Below are positions 1 to 6,030 of a DNA stretch of 6,123 bases, piece after piece; the stretch's first letter is position 1, and the number at the start of each line of letters is the position of its first letter. The notes beneath the pieces were generated by a model. It did no database searches. It was not told where the DNA came from and was given only the letters and a program-made list of their open reading frames with translations. The DNA lies in contig JAFIEC010000219.1 of assembly GCA_020832725.1 (NCBI GenBank), forward strand, positions 1 to 6,123, given 5' to 3'. Both the position numbers and the translations under genes were made by a program. This DNA is from Paracoccaceae bacterium (GTDB lineage: Bacteria > Pseudomonadota > Alphaproteobacteria > Rhodobacterales > Rhodobacteraceae).

Positions 1-1014
1 GGGGTTCACGCGCACCGGATCCAGCCCAAGACCCGCGTTCACGGCAAGCGCCTGTGCGGCAAAGGCCTCGTTCGACTCGATTACATCGAAGTCCTCGATG
101 CTCAGGCCGGTCCGGGCCAGCAGGGCCTGAACCGCCGGAACCGGGCCGATGCCCATGATCTCGGGCCGCACGCCCGCATGGGCATAGCCGAGAACCCGTG
201 CGCGCGGCTTCAGTCCTGCCGCCTCTGCCGCCTCTGCGCGGGCGAGGACCAGCGCCGCCGCCCCGTCATTGATGCCGCTGGCATTGCCTGCGGTCACGGT
301 GCCATCCTTGCGGAAGGCCGGGCGCAGGCCGGCCAGTGCCTCGGCTGTGGATTGCTTTGGGTGCTCATCGACTTCGAAAACGACACTGCCCTTGCGCGTC
401 GCGATCTCCACCGGAACGATCTGACCGGCAAAGCGCCCCTCGGCGATGGCCCGGGCGGCGCGGCGCTGGCTCTCCAGGGCAAAGGCGTCCTGTGCCTCGC
501 GGCCGATCTGGTGCTCGGCGGCGACATTCTCGGCAGTGACACCCATATGGCCGGTCCCGAAGGGGCAGTTGAGCGCGCCCAGCATCATGTCCACGCCGCC
601 TGCATCGCCCATCTTCTGGCCCCAGCGCGCAGCGGGAAGGATGTAGGGCGCGCGGCTCATGCTTTCGGATCCGCCAGCCAGACCGAAATCGGCATCTCCC
701 AGCATCAGGGCCTGCACGACCGAAACGATCGCCTGCGCGCCCGATCCGCACAGCCGATTGACGTTCATTGCGGGCACGGTTTCCGGAATTCCGGCGTCAA
801 TCGCCGCCACCCGCGACAGGTACATGTCGCGCGGCTCCGTGTTGATGACATGGCCAAAGCACACATGGCCGATCTGCGCGCCCTCCACGCCCGAGCGTTT
901 CAGCGCCTCGCGCGCCACGGTCGCTGCAAGGTCGATGGGCGGCACGGCGGCAAGACTGCCTCCGAAGGTGCCGATGGCGGTACGCGCGCCTTCGAGGACA
1001 ACGATATCGGTCAT
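1..1014 (-). CDS. Beta-ketothiolase / acetyl-CoA C-acyltransferase, BktB-like (C-terminus cut off by window edge)
   Basis: Thiolase that cleaves a 3-ketoacyl-CoA with CoA, or condenses two acyl-CoAs; cytoplasmic. The 338 visible codons are open to base 1. The frame begins MTDIVVLEGARTAIGTFGGS, a standard thiolase N-terminus. The nucleophilic cysteine is Cys89 in NRLCGSGAQA, the same number as in Zoogloea PhaA. GGSESMSRAPY and the NEAFAAQ motif (Asn315) follow. The catalytic His in GHP and the second Cys in CxGGG should lie in the missing ~55 residues. TEPRDMYLSRVAA and MGDAGGVDMMLGAL resemble BktB-type thiolases more than PhaA, judged from memory. The start at 1014 is supported by GGAAGG at 1027-1022, inside the last codons of maiA, 3 bp upstream in the same unit. 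Likely role: thiolysis of acetoacetyl-CoA from the acetoacetate released by FahA. Family is certain; in vivo substrate is inferred. Confidence 0.93.
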   Translation of the reverse strand, partial: MTDIVVLEGARTAIGTFGGSLAAVPPIDLAATVAREALKRSGVEGAQIGHVCFGHVINTEPRDMYLSRVAAIDAGIPETVPAMNVNRLCGSGAQAIVSVVQALMLGDADFGLAGGSESMSRAPYILPAARWGQKMGDAGGVDMMLGALNCPFGTGHMGVTAENVAAEHQIGREAQDAFALESQRRAARAIAEGRFAGQIVPVEIATRKGSVVFEVDEHPKQSTAEALAGLRPAFRKDGTVTAGNASGINDGAAALVLARAEAAEAAGLKPRARVLGYAHAGVRPEIMGIGPVPAVQALLARTGLSIEDFDVIESNEAFAAQALAVNAGLGLDPVRVNP

Positions 1015-1017
1015 GTC

Positions 1018-1659
1018 TCAGCCTTCCGGTTTGTGCTTGTCGGGATGGGCGGCCGCCACTGCGGGAATTTCCTCCAGCGCGGTCATGATCGCGGCGATCC
1101 GGGGAAAGCGGTCTGTATCCCACACGTCCCAGCGGCGCGCGTTGTAGATTTGCGGCACGAGGCAGATGTCGGCCATGCTCACCTGCATTCCGTGGCAGAA
1201 GGGGCCCTCGGGGCCGTTGGCGAGCATCGCCTCCACCGCGTCGAGGCCGGAAGGAATGAACCGCTCCATCCAGGAGGCCATGGTGATGCCCCCCCCCGAG
1301 GCGGAGGCCGCGTGGCTGGCCACGCGCAGGTTGCACACGGCATGGATTTCCATTGCGATCGCATGCGACAATGCCCGTACGCGATGCCGCCCCAGCGCAT
1401 CCCCCGGCAGGAAGCCCGCGCCACGCGTCTCGTCAAGATACTCCAGGATGGCCACGGACTGGGTCAGCGACAGCCCGTCGATCTCGAGGGTGGGTACCAG
1501 CCCCTGCGGGTTGCGGGCCATGTTCTCGGGGCTGCGCTGCACGCCCGAGGGGAGGTCCACCGGAATGGCGCTCCAGTCCAGCCCCAGAAGCCCCAGAGCT
1601 ATTCGAAGGCGGTAGGAGGCGGAGGACCGCCAGAAATCGTACAGGGTCAGGCTGCTCAT
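1018..1659 (-). CDS. maiA: Maleylacetoacetate isomerase (zeta-class glutathione S-transferase)
   Basis: Glutathione-dependent cis-trans isomerisation of maleylacetoacetate to fumarylacetoacetate, the step between HmgA and FahA; cytoplasmic. The protein has 213 residues, normal for the family. The thioredoxin-like N-terminal domain (about 1-80) carries the zeta motif RSSASYRLRIAL: Ser12-Ser13 align with the human GSTZ1 Ser14-Ser15 pair, and Ala14 replaces its Cys16. NPQGLVPTLEIDG and TQSVAILEYLDE form the glutathione gamma-Glu site. The helical C-terminal domain includes MEIHAVCNLRV and ADICLVPQIYNARRW. ATG at 1659 was chosen because the family motif starts directly after it, GGAG lies at 1671-1668, and it overlaps the regulator's stop codon as ATGA. 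The frame stays open far upstream, but that stretch is the regulator gene in another frame. A nine-G run in the coding strand encodes Gly-Gly-Gly without disturbing the frame. Confidence 0.95.
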   Translation of the reverse strand: MSSLTLYDFWRSSASYRLRIALGLLGLDWSAIPVDLPSGVQRSPENMARNPQGLVPTLEIDGLSLTQSVAILEYLDETRGAGFLPGDALGRHRVRALSHAIAMEIHAVCNLRVASHAASASGGGITMASWMERFIPSGLDAVEAMLANGPEGPFCHGMQVSMADICLVPQIYNARRWDVWDTDRFPRIAAIMTALEEIPAVAAAHPDKHKPEG

Positions 1660-2084
1660 TTGGTTGTCTCCAGAAGGGTTCCGATGGCGGCGCGAAAGCG
1701 GTCTGCCTCCGGCCCGAGGGCGGCGAGCGTTTCTGCCTCGTAGGCCCGGGCCACCGGGATGAGGTCGTCCATCATCGCCCGCCCGTTGTCGGTCAGCGTC
1801 AGCTCCACAAGCCTCCGGTCGGTGCTGTGGGGCAGCTTGCGCACCAGCCCCCCTGCCTCCAGCCGAGCCGCCGCCCGGCTGACCTTGGATTTGTCCATGT
1901 CCACCCTGGCATGCACTTCGCGCACCGAGACAGCACCCGACTGATACAGATGCGCCAGCACCCGCCACTCGGGGATGCCGATGCCATAGCGGCTGCGGTA
2001 ATGCTCGGCCAGCCCGCGGCTGACGCGAGAGGCCAGCACTGCAAGCTGGTAGGGCAGGAATGCGTCAAGGTCGAATGCCGGCAT
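1656..2084 (-). CDS. MarR-family transcriptional regulator, probable local regulator of the homogentisate genes
   Basis: A 142-residue winged-helix protein. Dimerisation helices flank the DNA-binding core: PEWRVLAHL (38-46), helix-turn-helix around SVREVHARVDMDKSKVSRAAARL with the recognition helix about 64-77, and the wing STDRRLVELTLT (87-98) with the conserved Asp-Arg of MarR proteins. MarR proteins are usually dimeric repressors released by a phenolic or other small ligand. The gene is divergent from hmgA and overlaps maiA by 4 bp, so homogentisate or a pathway intermediate is a plausible ligand (inference; no ligand-site residue is diagnostic). ATG at 2084 is the only start available: no ATG, GTG or TTG lies between it and the in-frame stop at 2117-2115. 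No Shine-Dalgarno is visible and a perfect dyad abuts the start codon, so the mRNA may be leaderless. Homogentisate clusters use regulators of several families, so no gene name is given. Confidence 0.92.
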   Translation of the reverse strand: MPAFDLDAFLPYQLAVLASRVSRGLAEHYRSRYGIGIPEWRVLAHLYQSGAVSVREVHARVDMDKSKVSRAAARLEAGGLVRKLPHSTDRRLVELTLTDNGRAMMDDLIPVARAYEAETLAALGPEADRFRAAIGTLLETTK

Positions 2085-2107
2085 GGCGCGATCATGGCCA
2101 TCGCGCC
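2085..2107. promoter_or_regulatory. Perfect inverted repeat abutting the MarR start codon (candidate autoregulatory operator)
   Basis: GGCGCGAT at 2085-2092 and its exact reverse complement ATCGCGCC at 2100-2107 are separated by 7 nt. The repeat ends at the base before the regulator's ATG and overlaps its predicted -10 element, the right place for negative autoregulation. Its sequence differs from the GTTGCA dyad at hmgA, so it need not bind the same protein. If transcription starts further upstream it would instead form a hairpin at the ribosome entry site. Confidence 0.45.
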
Positions 2108-2118
2108 GGGCGCGTCAA
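2091..2118 (-). promoter_or_regulatory. Possible sigma-70-type promoter for the marR-maiA-thiolase unit
   Basis: On the minus strand, TTGACG (2118-2113) is followed after 16 nt by CATGAT (2096-2091). The -35 matches consensus at 5 of 6 positions and the -10 at 4 of 6. The expected start of transcription, about 7 nt past the -10, falls at the A of the regulator's ATG (2084), which fits the missing Shine-Dalgarno sequence. The -10 is weak, so this is a candidate only. Confidence 0.35.
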
Positions 2119-2146
2119 GGCAGGGATGCCGAGGTGCCGCCCCCGG

Positions 2147-2168
2147 GGGCTGACCTGCCGGTCAGCCC
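2147..2168. promoter_or_regulatory. 22-bp perfect dyad with 9-bp arms between the divergent promoters
   Basis: GGGCTGACC (2147-2155) and GGTCAGCCC (2160-2168) are exact reverse complements around a TGCC spacer. The dyad sits 13 bp upstream of the hmgA -35 box, centred near -59 from the predicted start, and 28 bp upstream of the predicted marR -35 box. By these predictions neither transcript contains it, which favours a protein-binding site in DNA over an RNA hairpin. The bound factor is unknown. Confidence 0.5.
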
Positions 2169-2181
2169 GGGCGCCGGTGGC

Positions 2182-2210
2182 TTGACTTTGTTGCACTTGC
2201 AACGATAATT
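2182..2210 (+). promoter_or_regulatory. hmgA promoter, near-consensus sigma-70 type
   Basis: TTGACT (2182-2187) and ATAATT (2205-2210) are 17 bp apart; reading the -10 as GATAAT (2204-2209) gives a 16-bp spacer and a 5-of-6 match. This is an AT-rich island in very GC-rich DNA. Transcription should start near 2216-2217, leaving a leader of about 67 nt before the hmgA ATG. A perfect dyad occupies the spacer, so repression by blocking RNA polymerase is expected. Confidence 0.7.
2190..2203. promoter_or_regulatory. Candidate MarR operator GTTGCA-N2-TGCAAC inside the hmgA promoter
   Basis: GTTGCA (2190-2195) and TGCAAC (2198-2203) form a perfect dyad around CT, lying wholly between the -35 and -10 boxes of the hmgA promoter. 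Its length and symmetry suit a MarR dimer, and a MarR gene is the divergent neighbour. Which protein binds it is inferred. No second full copy was seen elsewhere in the window by eye. Confidence 0.6.
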
Positions 2211-2283
2211 GTCGGGCGAACATCCGCGCCGGCGCACCGCGGCCAGAGCACCGGGCCCGCGCGGCAGGACAGGGGAGACCGCC

Positions 2284-3645
2284 ATGAACGTGGAGCGCGA
2301 CCCGCGTGCCCGCGGGGCAGACCGCCTCGGGGCCGCGACCCATCCGGGATACATGCCGGGGTTCGGCAATGATTTCGAGACCGAGGCACTGCCCGGGGCC
2401 CTGCCCCAGGGGCGGAACAGCCCGCAGAAGTGCAACTATGGCCTTTACGCCGAGCAATTGTCGGGCACGCCCTTTACCGCGCCCCGGGGCCGGAACGAGC
2501 GCACGTGGTGCTATCGCATCCGCCCCTCGGTGCAGCATGTGGGCCGGTTCTGTGCCATCGAGATGCCCTTCTGGAAGACCGCGCCGCATGTGCTGCCCGG
2601 GGTGACGTCGCTGGGCCAGTATCGCTGGGACCCGGTGCCCGTGCCGCAGGAGCGCCTGACCTTCGTCACCGGCATGCGCACGATGACCACGGCGGGCGAT
2701 GTGAACACGCAGGTGGGCATGGCGACCCATGTCTATCTGGTCACCGGCTCGATGGAGGACGAGTTCTTCTACTCTGCCGATTCGGAGCTTCTGGTGGTTC
2801 CGCAGGCGGGTCGGCTGCGGTTCCGCACCGAGCTGGGTGTGATCGATCTGGAGCCGCAGGAAATCGCCATCCTGCCGCGGGGCATGGTCTTTGCGGTCGA
2901 GCTTCTGGAGGGGCCGGCGCGGGGCTTTGTCTGCGAGAATTACGGCGACAAGTTCGATCTGCCCTATCGCGGGCCGATCGGTGCGAACTGCCTTGCGAAC
3001 CCCCGCGACTTCAAGACCCCGGTCGCCGCCTTCGAGGACCGCGACGCGCCGTGCCGCGTGATCGTGAAATGGTGCGGCCAGTTCCACGCGACAGAGATCG
3101 GGCACTCGCCGCTGGATGTCGTGGCATGGCACGGGAACTACGCGCCCAGCAAATACGACCTGCGCACCTTCTCGCCCGTGGGTGCCGTCCTGTTTGATCA
3201 CCCCGATCCGTCGATCTTTACGGTGCTGACGGCACCTTCCGGGGTCGAGGGGACGGCGAACATCGATTTCGTTCTGTTCAGCGACCGCTGGAGCGTGGCC
3301 GAGGACACCTTTCGCCCGCCGTGGTATCACAAGAACATCATGTCCGAACTCATGGGCAACATCCACGGGATCTATGATGCCAAGCCCGAAGGTTTTGCTC
3401 CCGGGGGGATCAGCCTTCACAACATGATGCTGCCCCACGGGCCCGATCACGACGCCTTCGAGGGGGCCTCGAACGCGCCGCTTGCGCCGCAGAAGCTGGA
3501 GAACACCATGTCCTTCATGTTCGAGACCCGGTTTCCGCAGCACCTGACCGAATTCGCTGCGCTGGAGGCTCCGATGCAGAGCGGCTATGTCGATTGCTGG
3601 GCCGGGCTGGCGAAGAAGTTCGACGGGACGCCGGGCCCGAAATGA
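2284..3645 (+). CDS. hmgA: Homogentisate 1,2-dioxygenase
   Basis: Fe(II) ring-cleaving dioxygenase converting homogentisate and O2 to 4-maleylacetoacetate; cytoplasmic. The protein has 453 residues (human HGD has 445). The N-terminal region shows the family run GYMPGFGNDFETEALPGALP and QKCNYGLYAEQLSGTPFT. The active site is complete: His349 and Glu355 in YHKNIMSE and His385 in LPHGPD match the human iron ligands His335, Glu341 and His371 with identical spacing, and His306 in FDHPDPSIF matches human His292. ATG at 2284 was chosen because AGGGGAG lies at 2271-2277, 6 nt upstream. The TTG at 2209 in the same frame overlaps the promoter -10 and would add 25 non-family residues. It is the first gene of the rightward unit, followed after 75 bp by fahA. 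Codon use matches its neighbours and nothing looks damaged. Confidence 0.98.
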   Translation: MNVERDPRARGADRLGAATHPGYMPGFGNDFETEALPGALPQGRNSPQKCNYGLYAEQLSGTPFTAPRGRNERTWCYRIRPSVQHVGRFCAIEMPFWKTAPHVLPGVTSLGQYRWDPVPVPQERLTFVTGMRTMTTAGDVNTQVGMATHVYLVTGSMEDEFFYSADSELLVVPQAGRLRFRTELGVIDLEPQEIAILPRGMVFAVELLEGPARGFVCENYGDKFDLPYRGPIGANCLANPRDFKTPVAAFEDRDAPCRVIVKWCGQFHATEIGHSPLDVVAWHGNYAPSKYDLRTFSPVGAVLFDHPDPSIFTVLTAPSGVEGTANIDFVLFSDRWSVAEDTFRPPWYHKNIMSELMGNIHGIYDAKPEGFAPGGISLHNMMLPHGPDHDAFEGASNAPLAPQKLENTMSFMFETRFPQHLTEFAALEAPMQSGYVDCWAGLAKKFDGTPGPK

Positions 3646-3657
3646 CACTCCGCCGGG

Positions 3658-3678
3658 GAGCGTCCGCATCGGGCGCTC
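3658..3678 (+). other. Stable mRNA hairpin in the hmgA-fahA spacer
   Basis: GAGCGTCCG (3658-3666) pairs with CGGGCGCTC (3670-3678) around a CAT loop, giving 9 pairs of which one is G-U. It starts 12 nt after the hmgA stop and ends 42 nt before the fahA start. No T-run follows, so it is unlikely to be an intrinsic terminator. It could protect the hmgA 3' end or tune hmgA relative to fahA. The 75-bp spacer is the only sizeable gap within the rightward unit. Confidence 0.45.
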
Positions 3679-3720
3679 TGACATGGCGCGAGGAACGGGC
3701 TGTGGCCCGGGAGGAGAAAG

Positions 3721-5007
3721 ATGAAGAGATTGCAAAGCTGGGTCGAGAGCGCGAATTCGGCCGAGACCCATTTCCCGCTGAACAACATGCCCTGCGGTGT
3801 CTTTTCCGTGGGAGCGGATGACGATCCGCGCTGCGGCGTCGCGATCGGGGATTTCGTGCTGGATCTGGCCCTGCTCGAGGATCGCGGGCTGCTGGATGTC
3901 GCATCCGAGACCGTCTTCGACCTGCCCTACTGGAACGCCTTCATGGAGGAGGGTCCCGAAGCATGGGAGGCATTGCGCGCGCGTCTGACCGATCTGCTGA
4001 TCGAGGGGGGTGACGACGCCCTGCGCGGCGACGCGTCCCTGCGCGCAGAGGCCCTGGTCCCTCTCGCCGATGCCAGCCTGCACATGCCCTTTATCGTGGC
4101 GGAATATACCGATTTCTATGCCGGGCGGCACCACGCCTTCAACGTGGGCACCATGTTCCGCGGCGCCGAGAACGCGTTGCCGCCGAACTGGCTGCACATT
4201 CCCATCGGCTACAACGGCCGGGCATCCTCGGTGGTGGCCTCGGGCACGCCCATCCACAGACCGCTGGGCCAGCTGCGCCCCCCCGGATCGGATTCCCCGC
4301 ATTTCGGCCCCTCTCGCAGGCTCGACTTCGAGCTGGAGATGGGGGCCGTTGTCGGCGGCGGCTCGGAGTTGGGCCAGCCGCTGACGGTCAGCGAGGCCGA
4401 GTCGATGATCTTCGGCTATGTTCTGCTCAACGACTGGTCGGCGCGCGACATCCAGGCCTGGGAGTACCAGCCTCTCGGTCCGTTCCAGGGCAAGGCATTC
4501 GGCACCACCATCGGGCCGTGGATCGTGATGCGCGCGGCGCTGGAGCCGTTCCGCTGCGAAGGCCCGGCGCGCGACGTGCCGCTGTTGCCCTATCTCCAGG
4601 AAAAGCGCCCGGGCCTTTATGACATATCCCTGGAGGTGACGCTGCAGCCCGATGGCGCGGACACGGCCACCACCATCACCCGGACCAACTACCGCGAGAT
4701 GTATTATTCGGCAGCCCAGCAACTGGCCCACCATGCCAGCAGCGGCTGCCCCATGACCCCGGGCGACCTTCTGGGTTCGGGCACGATCTCGGGCCCCGAG
4801 AAGGAGAACCGCGGCAGCCTTCTGGAGCTGTCCTGGGGCGGCAAGGAGCCGCTTTCGCTGGAGACCGGCGAGACGCGTGCCTTTCTCGAGGATGGCGACT
4901 GGTTGACGCTGACCGGCTGGGCGCAGGGCGCGGATTTCCGCATCGGCTTCGGCACCTGCACGGGGCAGATCCTGCCCGCCGTGACCGAACCCGACTGGAG
5001 CAAGTGA
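3721..5007 (+). CDS. fahA: Fumarylacetoacetase (fumarylacetoacetate hydrolase)
   Basis: Hydrolyses 4-fumarylacetoacetate to fumarate and acetoacetate, the last step of the homogentisate pathway; cytoplasmic. The protein has 428 residues (human FAH has 419). An N-terminal SH3-like domain (to about residue 120) precedes the FAH catalytic fold. Metal ligands Asp131 (YTDFY), Glu204 and Glu206 (DFELEM) and Asp238 (NDWSARD) match human Asp126, Glu199, Glu201 and Asp233. His138 matches the catalytic His133. Arg242, Lys258 and Thr262 (GKAFGTT) match Arg237, Lys253 and Thr257, and Glu360 in SGPEKEN matches Glu364. A strong Shine-Dalgarno, GGGAGGAG at 3709-3716, lies just upstream and fixes the start. 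The next gene follows after 7 bp. All catalytic residues are present and I see no damage. Confidence 0.97.
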   Translation: MKRLQSWVESANSAETHFPLNNMPCGVFSVGADDDPRCGVAIGDFVLDLALLEDRGLLDVASETVFDLPYWNAFMEEGPEAWEALRARLTDLLIEGGDDALRGDASLRAEALVPLADASLHMPFIVAEYTDFYAGRHHAFNVGTMFRGAENALPPNWLHIPIGYNGRASSVVASGTPIHRPLGQLRPPGSDSPHFGPSRRLDFELEMGAVVGGGSELGQPLTVSEAESMIFGYVLLNDWSARDIQAWEYQPLGPFQGKAFGTTIGPWIVMRAALEPFRCEGPARDVPLLPYLQEKRPGLYDISLEVTLQPDGADTATTITRTNYREMYYSAAQQLAHHASSGCPMTPGDLLGSGTISGPEKENRGSLLELSWGGKEPLSLETGETRAFLEDGDWLTLTGWAQGADFRIGFGTCTGQILPAVTEPDWSK

Positions 5008-5014
5008 GGACAAG

Positions 5015-5965
5015 ATGGCCAAGGCATTCGCATCCCAGGGCGACCTGGAGGACAAGAAGACCAGCTTTACCGAGATCGGCGACGGCCTGTGGGCCTTTAC
5101 CGCCGAGGGGGACCCGAACTCGGGCGTCATCATCGGCGACGAGTCGGTCATGGTGATCGAGGCCCAGGCGACTCCACGGCTGGCGCAGAAGGTGATCGAA
5201 GAGATCCGGCGCGTCACCGACAAGCCGATCAGCCACCTTGTACTGACCCATTACCACGCCGTGCGGGTGCTGGGGGCCTCGGCTTATGGCGCGGAGCAGA
5301 TCATCATGTCGGACACCGCCCGCGCCATGGTGGCCGAGCGTGGCCAGGAGGATTGGGACAGCGAGTTCCAGCGCTTTCCCCGGCTGTTCCAGGGCCACGA
5401 GAGCATCCCCGGCCTGACCTGGCCCACAACCACATTCTCGGATGCGATGACCGTCTATCTGGGCAAGCGGCGGGTGGACATCATGCATCTGGGCCGGGCC
5501 CACACGGCGGGCGATGCGGTGGGGTGGGTGCCCGACCAGGGCGTCATGTTCAGCGGCGATATCGTGGAATACCACTCGGCCTGCTATTGCGGCGACGGCC
5601 ATTTCGCCGACTGGGGCGACACGCTCGATGCGATCGCCGCCTTCCAGCCCGATGCCATCGCCCCGGGCCGGGGCGATGCGCTGGTGGGCGAGGAGATCGT
5701 GACCGCCGCCATCGAGACGACCCGCGATTTCGTCGAGAGCACCTATCGCCCGGCTGCGCGTGTCGCGGCTCGGGGGGGCAGCCTGCGCGACGCCTGGGAT
5801 GCGGTGCGGGCGGCGTGTGACCCGAAATTCGCCGATTTCGCCATCTACGAGCATTGCCTGCCCTTCAACGTCGCCCGGGCATGGGACGAGGCGCGCGGCA
5901 TCGATACGCCCCGTATCTGGACGGCCCAGCGCGACCTCGAGATGTGGGAGGCCCTGCAGGGCTGA
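5015..5965 (+). CDS. MBL-fold metallo-hydrolase-like protein with an altered metal site
   Basis: A 316-residue metallo-beta-lactamase-fold protein; substrate unknown. The fold shows in the beta-rich N-terminus (TEIGDGLWAF, SGVIIGDESVMVIEAQ), the ISHLVLTHYH strand and loop, GRAHTAGDAV and VMFSGDIVEY. The usual HxHxDH is His79-Tyr-His81-Ala-Val83-Arg84, so the Asp and His of the second metal site are absent. His163 (HTAGD) and Asp182 (SGDIVE) are kept. The C-terminal His ligand appears to be Arg219 in APGRGD. One metal bound by His79, His81 and His163 is possible; the second site seems lost. No signal peptide is seen, so it is probably cytoplasmic. The start follows fahA by 7 bp, with TGAGGA over the fahA stop as Shine-Dalgarno, so it is co-expressed with hmgA-fahA. 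A role in handling a pathway intermediate or side product is an inference. Confidence 0.85.
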   Translation: MAKAFASQGDLEDKKTSFTEIGDGLWAFTAEGDPNSGVIIGDESVMVIEAQATPRLAQKVIEEIRRVTDKPISHLVLTHYHAVRVLGASAYGAEQIIMSDTARAMVAERGQEDWDSEFQRFPRLFQGHESIPGLTWPTTTFSDAMTVYLGKRRVDIMHLGRAHTAGDAVGWVPDQGVMFSGDIVEYHSACYCGDGHFADWGDTLDAIAAFQPDAIAPGRGDALVGEEIVTAAIETTRDFVESTYRPAARVAARGGSLRDAWDAVRAACDPKFADFAIYEHCLPFNVARAWDEARGIDTPRIWTAQRDLEMWEALQG

Positions 5966-6030
5966 GGGTGCGGCGGGCAGGACATGACCCAGATCAAGGA
6001 CGCAGATCGCCCTGACCGACACCATCGTTC

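Noticed and set aside
178..1743. A 521-codon open frame on the plus strand, antisense to the thiolase, maiA and the end of the regulator
   Set aside because: Same cause: it spans three real genes on the other strand, has no recognisable motif and no ribosome binding site, and its composition is that of a shadow frame.
1660..1968. N-terminal extension of maiA through the regulator gene
   Set aside because: The extension is the regulator read in another frame; the zeta-GST motif begins just after the ATG at 1659, which has its own GGAG.
2140..2149. CCCCCGGGGG self-complementary run in the control region
   Set aside because: Short homopolymer blocks like this are common in GC-rich intergenic DNA; the longer dyad next to it is the stronger signal.
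2209..2283. Upstream TTG start extending hmgA by 25 residues
   Set aside because: It overlaps the -10 region of the promoter, adds Arg/Pro-rich residues not typical of the family, and the ATG at 2284 has a good Shine-Dalgarno.
2092..5223. A 1043-codon open frame on the minus strand, antisense to hmgA, fahA and the start of the MBL gene
   Set aside because: It lies opposite three genes with intact catalytic motifs. Its translation is rich in Arg, His, Gly and Ala without domain patterns, as expected when strong G/C bias at third positions removes stops from the opposite strand.
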